From Diospyros lotus (lineage: Eukaryota > Streptophyta > Magnoliopsida > Ericales > Ebenaceae), in assembly GCF_014633365.1 (NCBI RefSeq), contig NC_068340.1, forward strand, positions 35,228,328 to 35,292,327: 64,000 nucleotides of DNA, given 5' to 3'. Made by a program: the position numbers and the translations under genes. Every line of letters begins with the position of its first letter. Position 1 is the first letter of the stretch. This document shows positions 41,701-53,318 of this stretch, piece by piece. Under the pieces are notes generated by a model. The model worked only from the letters and a program-made list of their open reading frames with translations, was not told the origin of the DNA and made no database searches.

Positions 41701-44700
41701 TAATTGGATCCCAAACATTTGAAAAACCAGATACCAAGAATGCTTATTTCTTTAACAGGGTTATGGTAGATCACTGTGGTTGATGCACGGAATGTTCAAG
41801 GCTAATGGTGGATGTGGATATATTAAAAAGCCTGACTTTCTGTTAAAGCTTGGCCCAAACAATGAGGTTTTTGATCCTAAAGCTATATTACCAGTCCAAA
41901 CAACTTTGAAGGTGACTAAATCTTTTTAGCAGGCATTTTCTTGATACTAAGTTTCCTTGCGCTTCTCCTTTTCAGCGTTTATGCCTCTTGGAATTCTTTC
42001 TACATTTATTTCTTGTATTTAGTTTGTCTATTCATGTCTGATTTGAATTTTTTCTGCTTATAAACAGGTGACTGTTTATATGGGTGAAGGATGGAATCTT
42101 GATTTCAAGCACACACACTTTGATGCGTTCTCTCCCCCAGATTTCTATGCCAGGGTAAGCTGACAGTCTCCAATATGGTTTTGGTTCTTGTCCAATGGCT
42201 CTCCATATTGTAAGCACCCCCGCTCCCGCTCGGATATCCCAACCACCCGGTCTATCCGAACGAAAGCGCTTACATAGAGGAAAGAGAAATAGACATAAGA
42301 CAAAAATATCTTAGCATGCATACATACGAAAAATACAACAGCGGAAGCAAAACTATATACATGCACGCCCACAAGTACTCCGCTGGAATAGCGGTCACGG
42401 AGTATATAAATACACACAAACCCTGTGCCAATGAGTAAGAAATACAAGGGACAACCCGACACAGTCAAAAATGAGAGTTAGAACACCTAACAAAACATTA
42501 GAGAAGACGGGGGCAGCTAACTATACACCCTACCGACACGACTGACTGCTAGGTGGCGCGGTCCTCGCCCTCGACTTTTGCTTTACCCTTACCTGGAATG
42601 ATGGAAAGCAAGGTGAGTCGCAAGACTCAGCAAATTTATATGAAAAGGAAGGCTGTAAATGAAACAGAAGAGGAGATCACTCCAAATATAAACTTACATG
42701 TACACACAAGCCATGTGACGCAACAACACAACAGTGCCGCATAATAAAAACACATACCGGTCCTTGGGGCCCACATAAAACACCTGGCACCCAAGTCCCA
42801 TACCAACTTGCCGTTGCCCTGAAAGGCAACATAGATCTCCAACAAACCTGTGCGCACTATCCTGGGTCGGTACTCCCGTCACTCGTATCCCTGTCGATAC
42901 TCCCGACAACCGAGCCATAGGCTTCCTCGGAACGGTACTCCCATCCGAGAACTATATACTACCAGTAGTCATGCAATGCACATAAAATGCAATGGCGTAG
43001 TGAGCATCAACGTGATACAAGGCGCTCATACATCCAGGCATCAGGCTATGCTCTGCCCATATAGTAAATCACACGCGATGCATATGCCCGTGCTGGATGT
43101 AGCATAACCAAACTAGAATGTCCGTGATCAAGCATAACCAAATCATGATAAACCCAACATGCAGCTCGTACCCATGTGCATACCAAACCATGCTACAAGA
43201 ATAAAATGTAACTAGGCATGCTATAATCACATAACGGTAGAGCTAGTCAACAGTGTCTGGCACCGGTCAGCGGTCAGTGACCAGGAGAGACCATCTGACG
43301 GCCTAAGATAAACCGTACGATAGTCACACCGTCACCGAACAGCCGATCCTTGCCCCCACTGCACAACCGCTCTAATCGATAAACAACCAAAAATCCAATA
43401 ATAATACCCGAACAGCTAAGAACCTAGCCCCGGGTGAGTACGACATCATTCCCATAGGCTTGGGGGTGGTACAAATCTCCGTAGGCAACCAACGAATAAA
43501 ACCCTCGAGATCAGTTTAATAAATTAAATTTTAAAACAAACCGTTTAAAATTTCATAATTTATTAACAGCCGAAACCAACGAAGGGAGGTCAAATAAATT
43601 GACAACGAAAGAATCGACGATGAGGGTATAAAGAACTTGTCTTTCCGAAGATAGCCTTAGGCTCGTTTTGACCAAACGCGGTAAAATTATACAAACTGCA
43701 ATATCCCAATTATTCGTCAAAATTAATAAAATTGGACTCTAAACAAAATTTCAACCGCACAGAATATTAATTACTAGCTTGTCTACATACCTGGAATATT
43801 AACTCTGGAATTAAACGGGATTTAATCTGAATTTTGGCCCCAAAATTTCTCAAATTTTCTCTTGCGCACGCTGCTTCTTTTCTGTAATTTTTTACTGTTC
43901 AATTGCACACAAAACACGCCCGAAATTAGGCTTAAATTCGGCCAAAAGTGAGCAGAGGAGGGGCGCCACGTGGCAGCGCTGGAGCGACCGCTGGGGAGGC
44001 CACTGCCTCAATCAAAACGACGTCGTTTTGATGTCTAGTGGCTGAATTAAATCAGCCAAAAATCCTCCCTCGCACGCGCAGCCCCCGCAAATCGATCCCT
44101 CGCCCACTGCTTGGCCGCCTCGCGTGCGACCGCTTGCGCCTGCACCAACCTTTACCCTATATATGACTTAAGTTATATTTAAGGTGACTTTCGGCCTTTT
44201 CCGCAACTCGCGCCAGCACCCTCAAATTTTCATTAATCACACAATCACCCCCTATAATAATTACACTAACGCCCGAAACTTCTGAAAATTCTACAATTTA
44301 ATTTATTTCAATTTTTTTCTTATTCCAGAAATTCCTAAAATAATTAATCAATTACCTTAATTTCTTATTTCCTTGAAATCATATAATTTATTTTTATTTA
44401 TTACCAACAAATTATTTTAATATTTCTTTTAAATTAAATTACCTCAAAATTAAATTAATAGCCTTTTACGGGGCGTTACAAATCCTCCCCCCCTTAAAAG
44501 AATTTCGTCCCCGAAATTCGTACCTAGCTAGGCAAATAACTGAGGGTGAAGTCGCCTCATGACCTCATCTAGCTCCCAAGTAGCCTCCTCAAGGGTATGC
44601 CGCTACCACTGGACCTTTACATAGGAAATCGTACGATTGCGGATCACTTTTTCTTTCTGATCCACGATACTAGCAGGCAACTTGATGTATGATGCATCCT

Positions 44701-47700
44701 CTTGCACCACGAGCGGATGATAATCAATAACATGCCCAGGATCTGCCACGTACTTGCGAAGCATAGAAACATGAAAAACATCATGTACGTGGGCTAACTG
44801 AGGGGTAAAGCTAACCGGTAAGCCAACGGTCCGACTCGCTCAAATATCTCAAACGGTCCCACATAGCGAGGACTCAACTTGCCAGATACTCCAAAGCGTC
44901 GAACACCCATCATCGGCATGACTCGAAGGAAAACATGATCACCTACATCAAACTCCAAATCCCGGCGTCGTTTGTCTGCATAACTCTTCTGATGGTCCTG
45001 AGCTGCCTTCATCCTAGCCCGAATCAACTGGATCTTCTCTGTCATCTGCTCTACCAACTCTGGTCCAAGCAATGCTCGCTCCCAACCTTGGTCCAGCAAA
45101 GCGGTGATCTACACGGTCGCCCGTACAACGCCTCAAATGGTGCCATTCCAATACTGGCCTGGAAGCTATTATTGTAGGCAAACTCCACTAGCGACAAATG
45201 GTCATCCCAGCTCCCATGAAAATCAGTACACAGGCATGGAGCATGTCCTCCAAAGTCCGTATGGTCCGCTCTGACTGCCCGTCAGTCTGAGGGTGGAAGG
45301 CTGTATTGAAAGTCAACTAGGTCCCCATAGCACTCTGCAACGCCTCCCAAAATCGTGAGGTAAATCGAGGATCCCTGTCTGACACAATGTTAGCTGGTAC
45401 TCCATGCAGTCTCACCATATCATCAATATATAACTTGGCCAGTTGATGAATAGGATAGGTTTTCTTGACAGGTAGGAAGTGCGCTGATTTAGTCAATCGA
45501 TCGATAATCACCCATATCGAATCGTATCCCCGACTAGATCGTGGCAATCCCGAGACAAAATCCATAGCTATGCGCTCCCATTTCCACTATGGCACAGATA
45601 AAGGTCGTAACAATCCCGCGGGCCTCTGGTGCTCAGCTTTGACTTGCTGGCACACTAAACATCGGGATACAAACTCAGCTACGCTCTTCTTCATGCCGCT
45701 CCACCAATATTGACGCCGTAAGCCCTGATACATCTTCGTCGCTCTAGGATGGATAGTATAGGGAGAACGATAAGCTTCCTCTAGGATTTTTTGCCTGATA
45801 TCACTATCACTCGGCACACAAATCCGCCCACGGAACAATAGCAAATTGTCGTCCCTCTGGCTGTACCCCAATGGACCAAATCTCTCCATATCAGCCATGA
45901 TCGCGCCAAGCTCCACATCCTGACGCTGTTGATCGCGAATCTGGCCCTCTAGATCTAAATGGATACTCATGGCAGCATAATAGAGAGTAGGATCATCTAA
46001 TGTCACTGAGATAGTAAGATCACTCATCTGCTCCAATAAGAACCACTCCTGCACGATCATAGTTGCAGCTGATGCTCCACGGCGACTCAATGCATCCGAT
46101 ACCACATTGGCTTTACTTGGGTGATAGAGGATTTCGCAATCGTAATCTTTAAGCAGCCCTAACCAACGACGTTGTCTCATATTGAGTTCCCTCTGAGAAA
46201 AGAGGTACTTGAGGCTCTTGTGATCAGTGTAAATCTGGACTCTCTCGCCATAAAGATAATGCCTCCAAATCTTCAAGGCAAATACTACAGCTGCCAACTC
46301 CAGATCATGTGTAGGGTAATTCTCTTCGTGTCTCTTCAATTGTCTGGATGCATAAGCATTCACCCGGCCATCTTGCATCAAAACGCACCCTAGTCCTGCA
46401 TGTGAAGCATCACTGTATATAGTAAATAACTCACCACTCTTGGGTATCGTCAGTACTAGCGCCGAAGTCAAACGCTGCTTCAACTCCTGGAAAGACCTCT
46501 CACAAGACTCGTCCCAAATAAACCTGACGCCTTTCCTTGTCAACTTCGTCATAGGTGATGCAAGCCATGCAAAGTCTTCTAAGAATCGTCGATAATACCC
46601 GGCAAGGCCAAGAAAACTCTGAATCTCTGTCACTGTCATCGGTCTCGGCCAATCCATCACGGCTTTGGTCTTTTCTAGATCTACTGAGATACCCTCACCT
46701 AAGACCACGTGTCCCAAGAATACAACTCGGGTTTGCTAAAACTCACATTTAGAAAATTTGGCATACAACTGCTCATCTCTGAGCTTCTGCAGAACCACGC
46801 TCAGATGCGCCTCGTGTATCTCAGGGCTCGGTGAGTAAACTAGGATGTCGTCAATGAAAATTATGACAAAGGAATCCAAATATTCCTTGAATACCCTATT
46901 CATCATATCCATAAATACTGCAGGTGCATTGGTCAGCCCAAATGGCATGACCACAAACTCGTAATGGCCGTAATGTGTACGAAATGCGGTCTTCGCAATA
47001 TCCTCATCTCTGACCCGCACTTGATGATAACCTGACCGCAAGTCTATCTTGGAAAACACCGATGCACTACGCAACTGATCCAGTAAATCATCCACATGGG
47101 GTAGGGGTACTTATTCTTAATTGTTACCTGATTAAGCTGCCAGTAATCTATACACAGTCGCATAGACCCGTCCTTCTTACGCACAAATAATACTGGAGCC
47201 CCCCAAGGCGATGTGCTCGGTCGAATAAACCCCATCTCCAAAAGATCTTGCAACTGCACCTTGAGTTCTTTCAATTCATTGGCAGCCATACGATAAGGAG
47301 TCTTGGAAATGGGCTGCGTACCTAGCATCAGATTGACTGTAAAATCAATCTTCCGGTGCGATGGTAGTCCCGACAACTCATCTGGGAACACATCTGGAAA
47401 GTCTCGCACCACAGGATAGGCAGCTAACTCCTTCTTCTCCCTAGCTATCACGGTCACAAATGCAAAATAGGCTTCACACCCACGTCGTATAAGTTTCTCG
47501 GTGTGCATAACCGATATCATCGGCGTAGTCACCACTGGCTTCACACCCCGGAATGTAACAACTGGTCTCCCCGGGTGCTCAAATGAAATTACTTTCCGAC
47601 GACAATCAACTCGAGCATAGTGCCGTGAAAGCCAATCCATTCCCAACAATAAGTCAAAATCCCGGATCGCCAAAATAATAAGATCCCCTAAAAATACCTG

Positions 47701-50700
47701 GTCGTGAATCCCTATCTCGCAATCCCTAACCATTTCACTCCCCAACAATACCGTCCCTGTGTCGAAACAGACAAATTATATGGTAAGGGGTTACATGGGA
47801 TCGAGATCTTATGCAACAAATGGGGTGCTATAAAATAGTGGGTAGAACCTGTATCAAATAAGGCACGTACATCGTGGCCATGAAGAGAAAGTATACCTTG
47901 TACCGTATCACTGCCTTCAGCTGCCTCGGCGGCTGACACCGCAAACGCCTTCCCCTGCATTTGTACTCTCTCTGTGGGCCCTGGGTGCTGTGTTGTTGGT
48001 AAGGGTAGTGGTGCTCCTGGACCCTGTGCCCTCGGTGTAAATTGTCTCTGAGCTAGTCTGGGCCCTACACCTCCCGTCCGTGGCCCTTCAATCTGTGGTG
48101 GCTGGGTGCACACGTTCGCCCGATGGCCTCTCTGTCCACAGCAAAAACAAATGACATCCTGCCTGTGGCCGGTGTAGCTGGTGGGGCCGGTGTAGCCGGT
48201 CTAGGCCCCTGTGGACAGTCCCTCTTCAGATGTCCTGACTGACCACAACGATAACACACGTCCCGACGTACATCCCGGCACTGACCCTAGTGCCTCTGCC
48301 CGCACTGCCGGCACTGTGGAAACCCTGAACTCTTATTGCCCGCATCCCATTTCCTCTTCTTACTGCTGCTTCCTGCGCCCTTCATGACTAACTGATCCGA
48401 TCAAGCCTCCAATCGGTCCCGCTCCACGGCATGGGCCTGTTGAACAGCTATAGGAAAGTCGGGTGCCTCGACACCAGCCATGGCGTGACGAATCTCTGGT
48501 TGTAGCCCCCTCTGAAACTTGCTGACTCTGCGAGACTTAGGGGTCACTAACTCTGGAGCATAACGAGATAACGCCACGAACTCAGTCTCGTACTGTGTGA
48601 CTGTCTTGCTCCCCTGCTGTAAGTCAACAAATTCGAACACCTTCTGCTCTCTGACCCAAGCCGGTACATAAGTCTCATAGAACGCCGCGATAAACTTTGC
48701 CCATGTCGGGCCCCCATCACCATATCGCTGTCTGGTGGTCTCCCACCATCACTCGGCGTCACCCCGCAATAGAAAGGTCCCCAGTCGAACTTTGTGGGTC
48801 TCTGCACAGCCTATAGATCGTAGGTGCTTCTCCACTGCCAATAGCCAATCCTCAGCCTCTGTCGCGTTGGCGCCTCCACTAAACTCTGGCAGTCTTAGGG
48901 CCATAAAATCTTTAAGCAATGCAGCACCAGAACTATCCCCTACTCTCAGAGTACCTGAATGTGACGCTTGGGCCGTAGCGATCCTACCATCATGACTGCG
49001 CTCCTGACGTAACTGAGATGTCGCCAGTACGTCCACGGCCCATAGAAGACCTGTTAATGTCTCCTGCATGTCCGGAGGCCCTGGCTGTCTCTTGTCTCCT
49101 GTATCTGTCGCCTGTACCTCAGGAGTAGGAACAAGGTGCCCTCTACCTCGCGTCGGTGGTCTACCACGACCTCATCCACGGCGTGCGTCCATGAGTCCTA
49201 CATAACCAAAATTAATTAGAACGCATTTCGAAATTACAGACACGACCTAACACTCTAACTCGACCTAACAGCCTTGGTGTACAGTTACTTGTCCCCCAAA
49301 TTGACTCAATGACGCTCTGATACCAACATTGTAAGCACCCCCGCCCGGATATCCCAACCACCCGGTCTGTCCGAACGAAAGCGCTTACATAGAGGAATGA
49401 GAAATAGACATAAGATAAAAATACCCTGGCATGCATACATACGAAAAATATAACAGCGGAAGCAAAACTATATACATGCACACCCACAAGTACCACGCTG
49501 GAATAGCGGTCACGGAGTATATAAATGCACACAAACCTTGTGCCAATGAGTAGGAAATACAAGGGACAACCCGGCATAGTAAAAAATGAGAGTCAGAACA
49601 CCTAACAAAACATCAGAGAAGACGGGGGCAGCTAACTGTACACCCTACCGACACGGCTGGCTGCTAGGTGGCACGGTCCTCGCCCTCGACTTTTGCTTTA
49701 CCCTTACCTGGAATGATGGAAAGCAAGGTGAGTCGCAAGACTTAACAAGTTTATATGAAAATGAAGGCTGTAAATGAAACAGAAGAAGAGATCACTTCAA
49801 ATATAAACCCACATGTACACACAAGCCATGTGACGCAACAACGCAACAATGCCGCATAATAAAAACACATACCGGTCCTTGGGGCTCACATAAAACACCT
49901 GGCATCCAAGTCCCATATCAACCTGTCGTTGCCCTAAAAGGCAACATAGATCTCCAACAAACCTGTGCGCACTATCCCGGGTCGGTACTCCCGTCACCCG
50001 TATCCCTGTCGGTACTCCCGACAGTCGAGCCATAGGCTTCCTCGGAACGGTACTCCCGTCCGAGAACTATATACTACCAGTAGCCATGCAATGCACATAA
50101 AATGCAATGGCGTAGTGAGCATCAATGTGATACAAGACGCACATACATCTAGGCATCAGGCTATGCTTCGCCCATATAGTAAATCACACGTGATGCATAT
50201 GTCCGTGCTGGATGCAACATAACCAAACTAGAATGTCCGTGACCAAGCATAACCAAATCATGATAAACCCAACATGTAGCTTGTACCCATGTGCATACCA
50301 AACCATGCTACAAGAATAAAATGTAACTAGGCATGCTATAATCACATAACGGCAGAGCTAGTTAGCAGTGCCTGGCACCGGTCAGCGGTCAGTGATCAGG
50401 AGAGACCATCTGACGGCCTAAGATAGACCGTACGACAGTCACATCGTCACCAAACAGCCGATCCTTGCCTCCACTGCACAACCGCTCTAACCGATAAATA
50501 ACCAAAAATCCAATAATAATACCCGAACAGCTAAGAATCTAACTCCAGGTGAGTACGATATTATTCCCATAGGCTTGGGGGTGGTACAAACCCCCGTAGG
50601 CAACCAACGAATAAAACCCTCGAGATTAGTTTAATAAATTAAATTTTAAAACAAACCGTTTAAAATTTCATAATTTATTAACAGCCTAAACCAACGAATG

Positions 50701-52667
50701 GAGGTCAAATAAATTGATAACGAATGAATCGACGATGAGGGTATAAAGAACTTGCCTTTTCGAAGATAGCCTTAGGCTCGTTTTGACCAAACGTGGTAAA
50801 ATTATACAAACTGCAATATCCCAATTATTCGTCAAAATTAATAAAATTGGATTCTAAACAAAATTTCGACCGTACAGAATATTAATTACTAACTTGTCTA
50901 CATACCTGGAATATTAACTCTGGAATTAAACGGGATTTAATCTGAATTTTGGCCCCAAAATTTCTCAAATTTTCTCCCGCGCATGCTACTTCTTTTTTGT
51001 AATTTTTTGCTGTTCAATTGCACACAAAACATGCCCGAAATCGGGCTTAAATTCGGCTAAAAGCGAGCAGGGGCGCCATGTGGCAGCGCTGGAGCGGCCG
51101 CTGGGGAGGCCACCGCCTCAATCAAAACGACGTCGTTTTGACGTCTAATGGCTGAATTAAATCAGCCAAAAATCCTCCCTCGCGCGCGCAGCCCCCGTGA
51201 ATCGATCCCTCGCCCACTGCTTGGCCGCCTCGCACGCGACCGCACCAACCTTCACCCTATATATGACTTAAGTTATATTTAAGGTGACTTTCGGCCTTTT
51301 CCGCAACTCCCGCCAGCACCCCCAAATTTTCATTAATCACACAATCACCCCCTATAATAATTACACTAACGCTCGAAACTTTTGAAAATCTCATAATTTA
51401 ATTTATTTCCATTTTTTTATTCTAGAAATTCCTAAAATAATTAATCAATTACCTTAATTTCTTATTTCCTTGAAATCACATAATTTATTTTTATTTAATA
51501 CCAGCAAATTATTTTAATATTTCTTTTAAATTAAATTACCTCAAAATTAAATTAATAGCCATTTACGGGGCGTTACACATATAGTGTAATCTTTTCAAAA
51601 TTTTTGGATAAAATATCGTACAGTTAGCAATTTGGTCCTTCTGTTTCTTATTTAAAGTGCGTTTAAGACGTTTTCTAGTCATAAGAACAATGCTCAAATT
51701 GCATTTCTTTTAGGTACATAATGATGCGGACACTGATCAAGACTCGGCCCAAACTAAGGCCGAGCCGACCATTCAAGAATAATAGCACCAGAACAATATT
51801 TTAATATTTCATATGTTCTAGGATTCTATTTTATGTTTCTACTTGATTTAAGATTCTACTTCATGTTTGATTAGGGTTTTATTTTTATTAGAATTCTAGT
51901 TGTTTTTTACTTAGGATTTATTTCTATTAGAATTTTAGTTAGATTTTGTTTATAAATATTAGATAGATTTGGATTAGCCAAATACTATAAATATACCTAG
52001 AAATTAGGGGTTGTAATCAAATTTTTTCAATACAATTTTAGCAACCTATTTAGGTTTTCTTAGCAAAATTTTCTTGAAAATCAAACTTTGGCCATTAAAA
52101 TTTATTTTTTTAAAAATTTATTTTAGTATATTTTTTTCGCACTGGGTGATACTTAGATGGTCCAAATAATGGAATTGTAGTCGACGGTAATGTGAGTGGT
52201 GTTCACTTTTGAGGAATGTGGCACGGGCTCTCCAGGTGTATTTTTATAGGATGCTGGTTATTTCTGGCCCCTGGCACATCTGACATCCCTATTGGCACTA
52301 TTTTCATAGCTGCATGGTGGTGGATATTCGGAGCATTGAATTAAAGGATATCCGTGTAATTATCTTTGTGCAGGTTGGAATTGCTGGAGTCCCTGCCGAT
52401 GCTGTAATGAAGAAAACAAAGATCATTGAGGACAATTGGATACCGGTTTGGAATGAAGCGTTCGAGTTCCCACTGACCGTTCCGGAGCTGGCTCTGCTCA
52501 GGGTTGAGGTTCACGAGTACGACATGTCTGAAAAGGACGATTTTGGAGGCCAAACGTGCCTGCCGGTGTCGGAACTGAGGAGTGGAATCCGATCAGTTCC
52601 CCTCCATAGCCGCAAGGGAGACAAGTACAACTCTGTAAAGCTTCTTATGCGTTTTGAATTTGTTTGA
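31034..52667 (+). CDS. PLC2: Phosphoinositide-specific phospholipase C, PLC2-like, with giant introns
   Basis: Nine exons: 31034-31354, 31508-31704, 39009-39144, 39224-39466, 39568-39803, 40468-40585, 41759-41911, 42068-42154 and 52374-52667. All borders are GT-AG and the 594-aa frame is unbroken. The N-terminus [12 protein letters not shown] with SENGLM and GDNNPP is of the Arabidopsis PLC2 type. Order: EF-hand-like (1-107), X domain from 108 with TGHNSYLTG and LHGRT, acidic linker (about 262-320), Y domain with [13 protein letters not shown]2 ending in LLMRFEFV. It should hydrolyse PtdIns(4,5)P2 at the plasma membrane, with Ca2+. Exon lengths 2, 3, 6, 7, 8 and 9 equal those of the upstream paralog. 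Intron 2 (7.3 kb) holds a Copia element and intron 8 (10.2 kb) a Gypsy element, both antisense. The start at 31034 gives the family N-terminus; 30980 would add 18 low-complexity residues. Confidence 0.94.
31895..32653 (-). repeat. Copia 3' LTR
   Basis: Begins TGTCAGAACAGC on the plus strand and ends near GGAGCA. Carries GTATAAATA near 32600, shared with the other LTR. The right end may instead be at TGTGGGACA (32645). Confidence 0.75.
33268..37079 (-). pseudogene. Copia gag-pol polyprotein, inactivated
   Basis: The frame starts [13 protein letters not shown] at 37079 and meets a stop after about 16 codons. GAG follows (UBN2-type, 36407-37007) with a frameshift. The protease site reads [11 protein letters not shown] with a stop just before Trp, so the usual Asp-Thr/Ser-Gly is Asp-Thr-Arg. 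The pre-integrase region is at 35701-36021. The integrase core (34969-35484) has [16 protein letters not shown] (about 33750-34700) is frame-shifted upstream of the YVDDMLI catalytic box near 34135. RNase H follows (33268-33700) with [16 protein letters not shown] and ends [12 protein letters not shown]. The element cannot make a functional polyprotein. Confidence 0.88.
37127..37905 (-). repeat. Copia 5' LTR
   Basis: Starts TGTTAGAACATC on the plus strand, ends GGAAAGCA, and is followed by TTGCT. It aligns with the left LTR over its whole length, with many transitions and an added A run plus AT repeat near 37690-37745. Confidence 0.8.
38681..38713. repeat. T10-G23 homopolymer pair
   Basis: Ten thymines directly followed by 23 guanines in intron 2 of the PLC2-like gene, close to exon 3. 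In the sense transcript it would be a long G tract able to form a quadruplex. Length is likely to be error-prone in assembly. Confidence 0.88.
42209..44480 (-). repeat. Gypsy 3' LTR (2.27 kb)
   Basis: Plus-strand ends TGTAAGCACC...GGCGTTACA. Contains the perfect ACGT-core palindrome at 44011-44032. Confidence 0.93.
44011..44032. promoter_or_regulatory. 22-bp perfect palindrome with ACGT core in the LTR
   Basis: The core AAAACGACGTCGTTTT extends to a 22-base perfect palindrome. GACGTC is the core bound by plant bZIP factors. It recurs in the other LTR (51122-51141, 20 bases still palindromic). Binding is inferred. Confidence 0.55.
44481..44495 (-). other. Gypsy polypurine tract
   Basis: On the minus strand AAGGGGGGGAGGATT directly precedes the LTR start TGTAACGCC, the normal position of the plus-strand primer. 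Confidence 0.85.
44528..49192 (-). pseudogene. Gypsy gag-pol polyprotein, inactivated
   Basis: Starts at the ATG at 49192-49190 (MDARRG), with a stop at codon 7 where relatives usually have Arg (CGA to TGA fits decay of methylated CpG). GAG spans about 48400-49080 with a stop at 48749, then zinc knuckle [14 protein letters not shown] (about 48215-48259), protease [10 protein letters not shown] (near 47860), RT with FIDDILVYS (near 46850), RNase H (about 46100-46500), integrase zinc-binding region with [11 protein letters not shown] (near 45650), integrase core (45317-45565), and a chromodomain-like tail (44528-44800) with a stop before [10 protein letters not shown]. At least four stops or frame changes disrupt it. 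Confidence 0.9.
49314..49325 (-). other. Gypsy primer-binding site (tRNA-iMet)
   Basis: Minus strand TGGTATCAGAGC lies four bases inside the 5' LTR end (ACA, then ATGT, then the site). It is the standard complement to the 3' end of initiator tRNA-Met. Confidence 0.9.
49330..51577 (-). repeat. Gypsy 5' LTR (2.25 kb)
   Basis: Plus-strand ends TGTAAGCACC...GGCGTTACA, followed by CATAT. It aligns end to end with the left LTR and carries the ACGT-core palindrome at 51122-51141. Confidence 0.93.
51722..52141 (+). mobile_element. possible LTR fragment near PLC2-like exon 9
   Basis: Starts TGATGCGGACACTGATCAAG, has the GC-rich inverted pair CTCGGCC/GGCCGAG (51744-51767), then TACTATAAATATACC (TATA-like, near 51990), then a T-rich leader ending near TTTCGCA. 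The layout resembles an LTR, but no 5-bp duplication is found and both ends are uncertain. Confidence 0.3.
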
Positions 52668-52703
<36 letters not shown>

Positions 52704-53318
52704 TATTGTTGTGACTTGCAGTTGCTTTTTGTGTCTTCTCATTCCTTGCCTCCTTGCTGTTCCAAAGCTTGCAGTTGTGTTGCGTTGCGTTTAAATACTT
52801 AAAAAGCTTGGCTTCTTGTTTTGCATGTAACATATACTGAAATAAGAGTGCTCGCCACTGTGGTCGTGTCTTGTCGTCTGTTTGTATTTTTGAGCGTAGA
52901 ACTCCGTGTTACCCGAAAGCTTTTGTTCAAATTGATGCTCTTAAACTCTCAATGAAAATGAACCATTTTATTTGCAAGGAGCCTAATTCGACCGAAGGCG
53001 AAGAAGGGTTAGTATGTAAAGATGATGATGTTTTAATTTGTTGTGCAGTCCAACGTTGTCGCTGAAGTGAATATATATATATATATATTATAACAAAACG
53101 GTCGTCAAATTTTTTTTTTGCCCATTTACAGTTTCTATTTTAATATTTTATTATGTTTTGTTTATTTTTTTTATTTTCCGAAATAGAATTTTTGTAAATC
53201 ATTAATTAAACCTAGATTTATGAAAAACATATAGTTCTTGGAACCTGTACATAATTATTTTTAGCTGAAATGTGGTTAGAGAATGTGTAAACATGGCATA
53301 TGAAGAGACAATATATAA
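52668..53318. other. 3' flank of the PLC2-like gene
   Basis: Contains the probable 3' UTR with a TATG tetranucleotide repeat (52676-52704) directly after the stop codon and an AT repeat near 53071-53089. No other gene is seen before the Helitron candidate. Confidence 0.6.
52676..52704. repeat. TATG tetranucleotide microsatellite
   Basis: About seven TATG repeats starting nine bases after the stop codon of the PLC2-like gene, so within its 3' UTR. Confidence 0.88.

Larger units (their letters stand above)
42209..51577 (-). mobile_element. Ty3/Gypsy chromovirus (Tekay/Del-like) in PLC2-like intron 8, antisense
   Basis: Full-length structure of 9.37 kb: LTRs 42209-44480 and 49330-51577, perfect 5-bp duplication CATAT (42204-42208 and 51578-51582), tRNA-iMet primer site inside the right LTR, polypurine tract inside the left LTR, and gag-pol between them on the minus strand. 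The LTRs read TGTAACGCCCC...GCTTACA in element sense. A C-terminal chromodomain-like segment after integrase points to a chromovirus. In the first ~365 aligned LTR bases I counted about 23 substitutions (~6%), some 20 of them transitions, plus a 7-base indel. Confidence 0.95.

Noticed and set aside
42850..43107. Similar 85-aa plus frames in both Gypsy LTRs (also 49965-50222)
   Set aside because: They are the same non-coding LTR stretch present twice, not duplicated genes.
51722..52141. Complete solo LTR near PLC2-like exon 9
   Set aside because: Kept only as a low-confidence fragment because no target duplication or definite 3' end could be seen.
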